This document shows, one piece after another, positions 16,223 through 24,375 of a stretch of DNA of 64,000 nucleotides. The position numbers and the translations under genes were made by a program. The stretch's first letter is position 1; every line of letters starts with the position of its first letter. The notes beneath the pieces were generated by a model. That model was given only the letters and a program-made list of their open reading frames with translations. It was not told the origin of the DNA and made no database searches. Origin of the DNA: Pseudomonadota bacterium (GTDB lineage: Bacteria > Pseudomonadota > Gammaproteobacteria > Burkholderiales > Burkholderiaceae_C); the NCBI GenBank assembly GCA_020161065.1, contig JAIUPH010000039.1:1-64000 (forward strand), read 5' to 3'.

Positions 16223-16780
16223 TCAGGGGCCGGGCAGTTCCAGTTCCGGCTCGTCGGTCGCCAGCCCGGCCTGCTGCTTGAAGGCCAGGTTCATGCGGCT
16301 GCGCGCCGGCGCGGTGCAGCGGCGCACCGCGGCCTGTTGGCCGTCCTTCAGCACCATCACCCCGGCCTTGCGGCCCCAGCCGCGGCCGCTGGCGCTGTAG
16401 ACCACGTAGTCGAAAGGCGGCGCGGCAAAGCGCAGGTAGGCGCCGCCGCCGCCGGCATACATCACCTGGCCGGCCTTGACGCCGGCGCGCCAGTCCGCGG
16501 CGGGGGCGGCGGAAGCCGGCGGCCATTGCAGTTCGACCTTGCCCGGCCGGCCGAAGCGGTACTGCAGCGTGCCGGCGCTGGCCGACAAGTCGGCGCTGGC
16601 GCACACCGCGGCGCGCCGGCCACCGGCCAGCGGGCAGTCGAAGACCGTGGTCTCGGCGGCGCTGCACAGGCTTGGCGCCGCGGGCGCCGCGGGCGCCGCG
16701 TCGGCGCGGGCCGGGCCGGCGGCCGCCAGCCCCATCAGCGCCAAGCCGGCCCAGGCCGGCGCGAGGCGTGGCCGCCTCAT
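16223..16780 (-). CDS. Exported protein of unknown function, possible immunity partner
   Basis: A 185-residue protein with an N-terminal signal peptide (Arg start, hydrophobic ALMGLAAAGPARA, cleavage near ADAAP). The mature part opens with SLCSAAETTVFDCPL, has four Cys residues likely paired in the periplasm, and seems beta-rich (YVVYSASGRGWGRKAG). It overlaps the upstream GH19-like hydrolase gene by 4 nt (ATGA), so the two are co-translated. A periplasmic partner directly after a leaderless cell-wall hydrolase fits an immunity protein; this is inference. No family assigned. Confidence 0.7.
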   Translation of the reverse strand: MRRPRLAPAWAGLALMGLAAAGPARADAAPAAPAAPSLCSAAETTVFDCPLAGGRRAAVCASADLSASAGTLQYRFGRPGKVELQWPPASAAPAADWRAGVKAGQVMYAGGGGAYLRFAAPPFDYVVYSASGRGWGRKAGVMVLKDGQQAAVRRCTAPARSRMNLAFKQQAGLATDEPELELPGP

Positions 16781-17862
16781 GGCAGCGGCATCGTCTTCAC
16801 CGCCGGCGCGGCGGTCTTGGCCGCTGGCGCCACCGCTGGCTTGGGCACCGGCTTCGCCGCGGCCTTGGCCTTGACCGTCTGCCGCGCCTTGGACGCCACC
16901 ACCAAGCCCAGGTAGCGCCGGCCGGCGGCGAACGCTTCGCGGAATGCCGGCAGCCCGTGGCTGCCGCCGTTGACCAGCTTGCGCGCGCGCGCCAGGTCGT
17001 TGTGCTTCAGCGCCTGGCGGATCGCCGGCTCCTTGTTCTTGAGGAACTGCGCCAGCACCGCGGCGGCCACCGCCGGCTCGTTGGCGCGGTCGGGGTCGGC
17101 CAGCAGGTCCACGCCCACCTGGCCGCCCACGGTCTGGTAGTTGTCGTGCCCGGTCAGCTGCACGAAGCCGCGGCCCTTGTACAGCGCGCCGTCGCCGTCG
17201 CCGGCGTTGCCCAGGTCGCTGCGGTCGTCGTACAGGTCGAAGGCATGGCGGCCTTCGGTGCCCTTGGGGCTGGTGTTGTACTTGGAGATGCCTTCGTCGA
17301 TGGGCTGGAAGGCCGCCGACTCGGCGCGCACCGTGCCCAGCGCCATCATCAGCATGTCGGTGTCGTTGAGGCCGCGTTGCGTCAGTGCCTGCAGGATGAA
17401 GGGCAGGTGGCTGCGGATGTTGCCGCTGACCTTCTCGACCTTGACCTCGCGCTTCATCACCATCTTGCCGTTGACGAGCTGCGGCGTCTGCACCGTGCTG
17501 CGCTTGGTGCGGTCGACGCCGCCGGGCACCATCGCCGCGGCCAGGCCGTAGGTCTCGCTCGACAGGCTGGCCGCCAGGCGCTGGCTGTCTTCCCCGCTTT
17601 GCACGAGAAACTGGAACAGCGTGTCGTTCGTCTCCAGCTTGTTGTCGGGGTCGGCCTCGCCGAAGAAGTACTGGTTCTCCACCGCCTGCAGCGCGGCGGC
17701 CACCGTGGCGTCCCAGCCGCCTTCGGCCGCCAGCGTGATCGGCGGCTGCAGGAAGCCGCGGTTGCTGAAGTCGATGAGCGCCTGGCGCAGCAGACGCAGG
17801 TCGTCGGGCCGATTGGGCTGGCCCGGGCCGACCGGGGCGCTGAGGGTGGGGGTGGTGGCCAT
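16777..17862 (-). CDS. GH19-like peptidoglycan/chitin hydrolase without signal peptide
   Basis: A 361-residue protein. The C-terminal half carries a lysozyme-like glycoside hydrolase 19 core: GTVRAESAAF with candidate acid Glu181, Glu190, and YKGRGFVQLTGHDNY (228-242). Residues 1-150 form a separate helical domain of unknown role, and the tail (325-361) is an Ala/Pro/Lys-rich linker. No signal peptide is seen. Leaderless murein hydrolases are either phage lysins or secreted-system effectors; no phage genes surround it. The start is the ATG giving MATTPTLSAP. It is followed by an overlapping gene for an exported protein. Confidence 0.78.
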   Translation of the reverse strand: MATTPTLSAPVGPGQPNRPDDLRLLRQALIDFSNRGFLQPPITLAAEGGWDATVAAALQAVENQYFFGEADPDNKLETNDTLFQFLVQSGEDSQRLAASLSSETYGLAAAMVPGGVDRTKRSTVQTPQLVNGKMVMKREVKVEKVSGNIRSHLPFILQALTQRGLNDTDMLMMALGTVRAESAAFQPIDEGISKYNTSPKGTEGRHAFDLYDDRSDLGNAGDGDGALYKGRGFVQLTGHDNYQTVGGQVGVDLLADPDRANEPAVAAAVLAQFLKNKEPAIRQALKHNDLARARKLVNGGSHGLPAFREAFAAGRRYLGLVVASKARQTVKAKAAAKPVPKPAVAPAAKTAAPAVKTMPLP

Positions 17863-17891
17863 GGCGTACGGTCGTTGATCAACGGGCCATG

Positions 17892-19106
17892 CTAGCGCGC
17901 AGGCTTGGCAGCCTGCCATCCCGAGCCCAGGCGCCGCGCCAACGCCGCGATGCGCCGGCAGCCTTCGGCCAGCGCCTCGTCGGGCACCGTCAGGCTCAGG
18001 CGCAGCATGCCGGCGGCCGTTGGCCCGAAGGCCGCGCCGGGCATCACGGCCACGCGCTCCTCGTCGAGCAGGCGCAGCGCGAAGGCTTCGCCGTCGAGGC
18101 CAAGATCGCCCACCGACAGCATCACGAACATCCCGGCCTGCGGCGCGTGCACCTGCAGCCCGGGCACGCCGGCCAGCGCCTGGGCCACGAGGCGGGCGCG
18201 CGCGGCGTAGTTGTCGCGCATCTGCGCGGTGATCGCGAACTCGTGCGACAGCGCTTGCGCCGCCATGTCGGCGATGAAGGGCTGGGCGCCGAAGAGCATG
18301 GTCTCGGCCAGCGGCAGCAGCCGGCTGATGAAGCCCGGCGGCCCGGCGCACCAGCCGGCGCGAAAGCCCGGCGCGGCGTGCGACTTCGACAGCGACGAGG
18401 CGACCACCGTGCGCTCCGCGAGCTCGGCTTCGTCGAAGGGCGAGGCGAAGCGGCTGCCGTCGCCGTTGTCGAACACCAGCGACTCGTAGACCTCGTCGCT
18501 GAGGATCCACAGGTCGTGCGCGCGCGCCACCTCGCCGATGGCGCGCACGTCGTCGCGCGTCAGCACCGCGCCGGTGGGGTTGTGCGGCGAGTTGAGGAAG
18601 ACCAGCCGCGTGCGCGGCGTGACGGCGCGCGCCAGGTCGTCGGCCGCCAGCCGGAAGCCGCGCGCCGGGCGCAGCGCCACCGGCACCGCGCGCGCGCCGG
18701 TGGCCTGCACCAGGCCGTGGTAGGTGGCGTAGCAGGGGTCGGCCAGCAGCACCTCGTCGCCCGCTTCGACCAGCGCCATCAGCAGCAGGAACAGCGCGCT
18801 CTGCGTGCCCGGCACCCAGATGAACTGGTCGGTGCCGACCGCGCGTCCGCTGCGCGCCGTGTACTTGGCGGCCAGCGCGCGCAGCACCACGCCTTCGCCG
18901 CGGCCGTTGGAGTAGCCGGTGCGGCCGGCGCGCAGCGCACGCGCCGTGGCCTCGATCAGCTCCGGCGGCGTCGGCCGGTCGGGCTCGCCGATGGTCAGCA
19001 GGATCACGGCCTCGCCCTGGGCCATCAACTGCCGCGCGCGCACGTGCACGCGCCATTTGTCCGAGCCGAGGCCGGCCACGCGGTCGAGAATGCTGGCGGT
19101 TTGCAT
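17892..19106 (-). CDS. PLP-dependent class I/II aminotransferase
   Basis: A 404-residue fold-type I aminotransferase. Motifs are GEPDRPTPPELI, YSNGRG, the SPHNPTGAVL block, DEVYESLVF and the PLP lysine K241 in SSLSKSHAAPGFRAGW. It resembles aspartate/aromatic aminotransferases of the AlaC/AspB type; the exact amino acid is not determinable. Its start lies 54 nt from the divergent Rid-protein gene of the catabolic operon, so it could share control with that operon. Confidence 0.88.
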   Translation of the reverse strand: MQTASILDRVAGLGSDKWRVHVRARQLMAQGEAVILLTIGEPDRPTPPELIEATARALRAGRTGYSNGRGEGVVLRALAAKYTARSGRAVGTDQFIWVPGTQSALFLLLMALVEAGDEVLLADPCYATYHGLVQATGARAVPVALRPARGFRLAADDLARAVTPRTRLVFLNSPHNPTGAVLTRDDVRAIGEVARAHDLWILSDEVYESLVFDNGDGSRFASPFDEAELAERTVVASSLSKSHAAPGFRAGWCAGPPGFISRLLPLAETMLFGAQPFIADMAAQALSHEFAITAQMRDNYAARARLVAQALAGVPGLQVHAPQAGMFVMLSVGDLGLDGEAFALRLLDEERVAVMPGAAFGPTAAGMLRLSLTVPDEALAEGCRRIAALARRLGSGWQAAKPAR

Positions 19107-19160
19107 GGGGCGATCGTAGCCAGCCCTTAGACTGCGCCGACTCGGCCTTCAAGCACATCG

Positions 19161-19622
19161 ATGAGCGATTCCGGCGACGTGGCCCAACCATTGGCGCGCT
19201 ATGCGGCCTGGCGGCGGGCGGGTGACCTGGTCTTCCTGTCCGGCGTGATCGCCGTCGACCCGGCGCGCAAGCTGATCGTGCGCGGCTACGACGACATCCC
19301 GGCCGACGCGCGCCGGCTGCTGGGCGCGACCGGCGAGTTCAGCACCGACTTCCGCGAAGGCCCGATCCTGGCGCAGAGCTGGTTCGTGCTGGACCGCATC
19401 CGCGCGACGGTGGAAGCCGCCGGCGGCCGCATGAGCGATGTCTTCAAGCTGGTGCAGTACTTCAAGCAGCTCGACCACTTCCCGCACTACAGCCGCGTGC
19501 GCCGGCTGTTCTTTCCCGGCGAGCCGCCGGCCAGCACGGTGGTGGAGGTGAGCGGCATGCTGCCCAGCGCCGACATCCTGGTCGAAGTGGAAGCCACGGC
19601 CTTGATTCCGCTGCATGGCTAG
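19161..19622 (+). CDS. Rid (YjgF/YER057c/UK114) family protein, catalytic Arg missing
   Basis: A 153-residue single Rid domain, likely a trimer (GDLVFLSGVIAVDPA, LDRIRATVEAAGG, VFKLVQYF, VEVSGMLPSADILVEVEATA). True RidA enzymes that hydrolyse 2-aminoacrylate have Arg in the PARS block; here the aligned block reads PAST, so the Arg appears replaced by Ser and classical imine deamination is doubtful. Non-RidA Rid proteins are often found in catabolic operons. It is the first gene of the operon and its stop overlaps the next start by 8 nt. Confidence 0.85.
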   Translation: MSDSGDVAQPLARYAAWRRAGDLVFLSGVIAVDPARKLIVRGYDDIPADARRLLGATGEFSTDFREGPILAQSWFVLDRIRATVEAAGGRMSDVFKLVQYFKQLDHFPHYSRVRRLFFPGEPPASTVVEVSGMLPSADILVEVEATALIPLHG

Positions 19623-21015
19623 CGGCCTCATCCTGGGCGCGCAGGCGCTGTGGACCGGCCGCCCCGGCGCCGCGATGCGCAGCACCGACGGCTGCGACCT
19701 GCGCTACCGCGACGGCGTGATCACGGCGGTCGGCCGCCTGCAGCCCGAGCCCGGCGAGGCCGTGCTGCGCGCCGACGGCTGCGTGGTCTACCCCGGCTGG
19801 GTCAACACCCACCACCATCTGTTCCAGAGCCTGCTCAAAGGCGTGCCGGCCGGCCTCGACATGCCGCTGCTGCCTTGGCTGGCGGCGGTGCCGATGCGCT
19901 ACCGCCGCCGCTTCGACCACGAGGCCGCGCTGCGCCTGGCGGCGCGCATCGGCCTGGTGGAGCTGGCGCTGTCGGGCTGCAGCACCGTGGCCGACCACCA
20001 GTACCACGACGGCGAAGGCATGCCCTTCGACGCCTCGGCCGCCGTCTTCGACGAAGCCGAAAAGCTCGGCTTGCGCTGCGTGCTGTGCTGCGGCGGCCAG
20101 ACGCAAGCGCGCCCCAGCAGCGAGCCGCTGCCGCGCTGGGCGCTGCCGGAATCGCTGGACCACTTCATGGCCCGCGTCGAGCGCGACGTGCGCCGCTTCC
20201 ACGACCCCGGGCCGATGGCGATGCGCCGCGTGGCCAGCGCCATCACCACGCCCAACTGGAGCTGCGCAAGCGATCACCTGAAGCCGCTGGCCGAGCAGGC
20301 GCGCCAACTCGGCATCCGCTTGCACAGCCACCTGAGCGAGACCCACGACTACGTGCGCTGGGCGCGCGAGCAGCACGGCTGCACGCCGCTGCAGTTCGTC
20401 GCCGAGCGCGGCTGGGTCGGCCCCGACGTCTGGTACGCGCACATGGTGCATCTGTCCGACGACGAGCTGCGCCTGTGCGCCCAGACGCAGACCGGCATCG
20501 CCCACTGCCCGCAAAGCAACGCGCGGCTGGGCAGCGGCATCGCGCGCATCCCCGAGGCGCTGGCCCTGGGCGTGCCGGTGGGGCTGGCGGTGGACGGTGC
20601 GGCCAGCAACGAAGCCGCCGACATGGCCAGCGAAGCGCACGCCGCCTGGCTGCTGCACCGCGCCGACCCGCGTGCTGGCGAACGCGCGGGCCAACCCGGC
20701 GGCGATGCGGGCGCGATCACCGTGGAAGACGTGGTCCACATCGGCACCGCCGGCGGCGCGCGGCTGCTGGGGCTTTCCGGCATCGGCACGCTGGCGCCGG
20801 GCATGGCGGCCGATGTCGCGGTGTACGACCTCGACCAGCCGCGCCACTTCGGCTTGCTGGACCCCGCCATCGCGCCGGTGGCCAGCGGTGGCCGGCCGAC
20901 CTTGCGCGCGCTGCTGGTGCAAGGCCGCATGGTGGTCGAGCACGACCGCATCCCCGGGCTGGACCTCGCGGCGCTGCGCCGCGAGGCGGCGGATTTCGTC
21001 GGCTCGCTAGGCTAA
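19615..21015 (+). CDS. TRZ/ATZ-type amidohydrolase, 8-oxoguanine deaminase-like
   Basis: A 466-residue metal-dependent hydrolase of the amidohydrolase superfamily. It shows the HxH metal site in NTHHHLFQSLLK (H66, H68), LHSHLSETHDYVRW, YAHMVHLSDDEL, AHCPQSNARLGSG and the final metal-site Asp in VDGAASNEAADM. This set matches 8-oxoguanine, hydroxyatrazine and related deaminases that release ammonia from an N-heterocycle. Substrate is not provable from sequence. It is translationally coupled to the Rid gene and 10 nt ahead of the oxidase gene, so it probably supplies or receives a shared intermediate. Confidence 0.86.
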   Translation: MASGLILGAQALWTGRPGAAMRSTDGCDLRYRDGVITAVGRLQPEPGEAVLRADGCVVYPGWVNTHHHLFQSLLKGVPAGLDMPLLPWLAAVPMRYRRRFDHEAALRLAARIGLVELALSGCSTVADHQYHDGEGMPFDASAAVFDEAEKLGLRCVLCCGGQTQARPSSEPLPRWALPESLDHFMARVERDVRRFHDPGPMAMRRVASAITTPNWSCASDHLKPLAEQARQLGIRLHSHLSETHDYVRWAREQHGCTPLQFVAERGWVGPDVWYAHMVHLSDDELRLCAQTQTGIAHCPQSNARLGSGIARIPEALALGVPVGLAVDGAASNEAADMASEAHAAWLLHRADPRAGERAGQPGGDAGAITVEDVVHIGTAGGARLLGLSGIGTLAPGMAADVAVYDLDQPRHFGLLDPAIAPVASGGRPTLRALLVQGRMVVEHDRIPGLDLAALRREAADFVGSLG

Positions 21016-21025
21016 CCAACAAACC

Positions 21026-22273
21026 ATGCATATTGCCGTCGTCGGCACCGGCATCGTGGGCGTGTGCACTGCCGCCTGGTTGCAGCGCGACGGCCACCGC
21101 GTCAGCTTCGTCGACCCGCGCGACGCCGGCGAGGCCTGCTCGTTCGGCAACGCCGGCTCGCTGTCGCCCAGCGCCTGCCTGCCGGTGGGCATGCCGGGCA
21201 TGTGGAAGCAGGTGCCGAAGTGGCTGGCCGACCCGCTGGGGCCGCTCACCGTGCGTTGGGCCTACCTGCCGCGCGCGCTGCCCTGGCTGCTGCGCTTCCT
21301 GCGCCACAGCTCGCGCGACGAGGTGGTGCGCATCGCCACCGCGATGCGGCAGTTGCTGGTGCCCATCTTCGACAGCTATGGCCCGCTGGTCGAGCACGCC
21401 GGCGCGGCGCACCTGGTGCGGCGCAGCGGCTGCCTCTACGTCTATTCTTCGCAGCAGGCGGCGGCGCGCTGGGCCTGGGGCATGAAGCTGCGCCGCAGCC
21501 TGGGCGTCGAATTGCGCGAAGTCGGCCAGGACGAGCTGGAAGCGATGGAGCCCGACCTGCGCGGCGCTTTCCGCTTCGGCCTGCTGGCGCCGGAGAACGG
21601 CAGCACGCCCGACCCTTCGGCGTTGGTCAAAGCGCTGCACGCGCAATGCCTGCGCGACGGCGCCGAGCATGTGCGCGCAACCGTGCAGGGCTTCGACCGC
21701 CAGGGCCGCCGCGTGCGCGCGCTGCGGCTCGCCGGCGGCGAGCCACTGGCGGTCGACGGCGTGGTGGTCGCGGCCGGCGCCTGGTCGGGCCCGCTGGCGC
21801 GCCAGCTCGGCGCGCGCGTGCCGCTGGAAACGCAGCGCGGCTACCACGTCACCGTCGGCAGCTCGAACCTCGGCTTGCGCCACACGGTGATGGCGCTGGA
21901 GCACAACCTGATGGTCAACCCGATGGCGATGGGGCTGCGGCTCGCCGGCTCGGTGGAGTTCGCCGGGCTGCGCGCGCCGCCGCAATACGCGCGCGCCGAC
22001 GTGCTGCTGCACAAGGGGCGCCAGCTGTTTCCGCACCTGGACACCTCGCGCACCACGCAGTGGATGGGCCACCGCCCCTGCCTGCCCGACAGCCTGCCGG
22101 TGATCGGCGCCGCGCCGGCGGTGGACAACGCCTGGCTCGGCTTCGGCCACGGCCACGTCGGCATGTGCGGCGGCGCCAGCACCGGGCGCGAGCTGGCGGC
22201 GCTGGTCGCCGGCCGCGCGCCGCAGGTCGACCTGCAGCCCTTCCGGCCCCAACGTTTCAGCGGACTTTTCTGA
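21026..22273 (+). CDS. FAD-dependent oxidoreductase, D-amino-acid dehydrogenase (DadA)-like
   Basis: A 415-residue flavoprotein of the DAO family. Its N-terminal dinucleotide-binding motif is VVGTGIVGVCTAAWL. The ACSFGNAGSLSPS stretch is typical of DadA, and the C-terminal FAD block reads LPVIGAAPAVDNAWLGFGHG. It likely oxidises an amine or D-amino acid made by the pathway, passing electrons to the quinone pool. Its last base is shared with the start of the next gene (TGATG), a sign of coupling. Confidence 0.88.
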   Translation: MHIAVVGTGIVGVCTAAWLQRDGHRVSFVDPRDAGEACSFGNAGSLSPSACLPVGMPGMWKQVPKWLADPLGPLTVRWAYLPRALPWLLRFLRHSSRDEVVRIATAMRQLLVPIFDSYGPLVEHAGAAHLVRRSGCLYVYSSQQAAARWAWGMKLRRSLGVELREVGQDELEAMEPDLRGAFRFGLLAPENGSTPDPSALVKALHAQCLRDGAEHVRATVQGFDRQGRRVRALRLAGGEPLAVDGVVVAAGAWSGPLARQLGARVPLETQRGYHVTVGSSNLGLRHTVMALEHNLMVNPMAMGLRLAGSVEFAGLRAPPQYARADVLLHKGRQLFPHLDTSRTTQWMGHRPCLPDSLPVIGAAPAVDNAWLGFGHGHVGMCGGASTGRELAALVAGRAPQVDLQPFRPQRFSGLF

Positions 22274-24375
22274 TGCAAGCGGAGGCGCTGGCACTGGTCA
22301 CCAACCGCGGCATGGCCGACGTGCTGCTGCTGGGCCGCCAGAACCGCCGTGAGCTGTACCGCGCGCAGCCGCGGCTGGACGGCGTGCTGCCCGTGCTGCC
22401 GGCGCTCCGGCTGGAAGCGGCCGGCCGCATCGACGCCCAGGGCCGCGAGGCGGAGCCGCTGGACGAGGCCGAGCTGCAAGGCCTCGCCGAACGCATCGCC
22501 GCCGCCGGCGTTCGCGCGGTGGCCGTCTGCGGCCTGTTCGCGCATCGGAACCCGGCGCACGAGCAGCGCATCGCCGCCGTGCTGGCGGCGCGCGTGCCGG
22601 GGCTGCGCCTCTTGCAGTCGCACGAGGTCGTGGCGCCGTCGCCCGACGCGCTGCCGCCGCGCGAGTACGAGCGCTTCCGCGCCACCGTGCAGCAACTGCT
22701 GGGCGACGATGCCGCGGCGCCCGCGGCCGCGCCGCCGCCGGCCGACGCGCCGGCCGATGCGCCGGCCGACGCGTCGGCCGATGACGTGGCCGCCTTGGGT
22801 CAGACGTTGGCCGAGATCACCGACCGCCAACAAGCGCTGCTGATGCGCGAGGCGCGGTCGAGCATCGCCCGCGAGGCCGGCGACTGCGCCGCGGCGCTGT
22901 TCCTGCCCGACGGCCGCCTGCTGGCGCAAGCGCGCTGGCTGCCGCTGCTGCTGGGCTCGCTGATCGGCGCGGTGCAGGCGGTGCTGAAGCATTTCGCGGT
23001 CGAGCGCATGCAGCCCGGCGACGGCTTCCTGCTCAACGACCCCTGGGACGGCGGCACCCATTTGCCCGACCTGACGCTGGTGGTGCCGCTGTTCGACGCT
23101 GGCGGCGGCCGCGTGCAGGCGCTGGCCGCCTGCAGCCTGCACCACCAGGACGTGGGCGGCATCGCGCCCGGCTCGGTGCCGCCCGACGCGCGCAGCATCT
23201 TCGAAGAAGGCCTGCGCGTGCCGCCGCTGCAATCGCACCGCAACGGCTGGCTCGACCCCGTGCTGCGCGCGCTCCTGGCCGCCAACAGCCGCACGCCCGA
23301 CCACCTGCTGGCCGACCTGCAGGCGCAGTGGCATGCCGCCGCGCTGGCCGCCGCCGAACTGCAGCCGCTGTGGGCGGGCGCTGGCGCCGTCGAAGCCTTT
23401 GCCCGCCGCGCACAAGCGCTGCTGGCGCGCACCGAGGCACTCACGCGCCAGGCGCTGGCCGCCGCGCCCGACGGCCGCTGGACCGTGCGCGACCAGCTCG
23501 ACGGCGACGGCGTCGACGACCGCCCCGTGCCGCTGCAGGTGACGCTCGCCAAGCAAGGCGACGCGCTAACGATCGACTTCGACGGCTCGTCGGCGCAGAC
23601 CCGCGGCCCGGCCAACGCCTCGCCGGCCTGCCTGCTGGCGGCGCTGCTGTACTTCGTGCGCACGCTGGCGCCCGACGCGCCCGACAACGGCGGCGGCCTG
23701 GCCGCCGTCACGCTGCGCCTGCCCGAAGGCAGCGTCGTCAACCCGCGCTTCCCCGCCGCGGTGAACGCGCGCACCGCCACGGTGAAGCTGGCGGCCAACG
23801 CGCTGCTGGCGGCCTGGGGGCAGCAGGCGGCGGCCGTTTCGGCGGCGGCCAACGGCGGCGTTGCGGTGGTGCTGTCGCTGGGCGGGCAGGACGACGCGGG
23901 CCGCGCCTTCGCCTACACCGAGATCATCGCCAGCGGCGCCGGCGCCAGTGCCTTGGGTGATGGCGAGAGCGCTGTCTCCACCGACGTCGGCAACGCCCGC
24001 AACACGCCGGTGGAAGTGATCGAGGCCCAGGCCCCGGTGCGCGTGGAAGCCTGCGAGCGCCGCCGCGGCTCGGGCGGCGCCGGCCGCCACCGCGGCGGCG
24101 ACGGCGTGCGCCGCGTCTACCGGCTGCTGCAAGGCCAGGCGCAGCTGTCGTACCGCGGCGAGCGCCACCGCAGCCAGGCGGCCGGCGCGGCCGGCGGCGC
24201 GCCCGGCGCCGGCAGCGCGGCCCGCGTCTTGCGTGCCGACGGGCGCGTCGAAACGCTCGATGCCCGCGCCCGGGTGTTGCTGCGCGCCGGCGACCGTTGG
24301 ATCATCGAAACCGCGGGCGGCGGCGGCTGGGGGCCGGTCGACGCTGCACCCGACGATGCAGGAACTGCACCATGA
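22273..24375 (+). CDS. Hydantoinase B/oxoprolinase-type protein fused to a HyuA N-terminal fragment
   Basis: A 700-residue protein. Residues 1-140 match only a middle slice of the HyuA N-terminal domain (ALVTNRGMADVLLLGRQNR, then RIDAQGREAEPLDEAELQGL and AVCGLFAHRNPAHEQR); the DVGGTFTD start and the large HyuA ATPase domain are absent. A short Ala/Pro/Asp linker with 12 bp repeats follows. Residues about 170-690 are a full HyuB domain (LLNDPWDGGTHLPDLTLV, SLHHQDVGG). HyuA/HyuB enzymes open hydantoin or oxoproline rings with ATP; without HyuA catalysis its action is unclear. It overlaps both neighbours, so it sits in mid-operon. Confidence 0.83.
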   Translation: MQAEALALVTNRGMADVLLLGRQNRRELYRAQPRLDGVLPVLPALRLEAAGRIDAQGREAEPLDEAELQGLAERIAAAGVRAVAVCGLFAHRNPAHEQRIAAVLAARVPGLRLLQSHEVVAPSPDALPPREYERFRATVQQLLGDDAAAPAAAPPPADAPADAPADASADDVAALGQTLAEITDRQQALLMREARSSIAREAGDCAAALFLPDGRLLAQARWLPLLLGSLIGAVQAVLKHFAVERMQPGDGFLLNDPWDGGTHLPDLTLVVPLFDAGGGRVQALAACSLHHQDVGGIAPGSVPPDARSIFEEGLRVPPLQSHRNGWLDPVLRALLAANSRTPDHLLADLQAQWHAAALAAAELQPLWAGAGAVEAFARRAQALLARTEALTRQALAAAPDGRWTVRDQLDGDGVDDRPVPLQVTLAKQGDALTIDFDGSSAQTRGPANASPACLLAALLYFVRTLAPDAPDNGGGLAAVTLRLPEGSVVNPRFPAAVNARTATVKLAANALLAAWGQQAAAVSAAANGGVAVVLSLGGQDDAGRAFAYTEIIASGAGASALGDGESAVSTDVGNARNTPVEVIEAQAPVRVEACERRRGSGGAGRHRGGDGVRRVYRLLQGQAQLSYRGERHRSQAAGAAGGAPGAGSAARVLRADGRVETLDARARVLLRAGDRWIIETAGGGGWGPVDAAPDDAGTAP
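22741..22776 (+). repeat. 12 bp tandem repeat, three copies, in the HyuA/HyuB linker
   Basis: Three near-identical units of GCCGAYGCGYCG encode an Ala-Asp-Ala-Pro type linker between the HyuA-like fragment and the HyuB domain. It marks the fusion joint. Confidence 0.75.

Noticed and set aside
21064-22272. Long frame joined to the front of the HyuB-type gene
   Set aside because: It is the shadow of the DadA-like gene; the true start at 22273 overlaps the DadA-like stop as TGATG.
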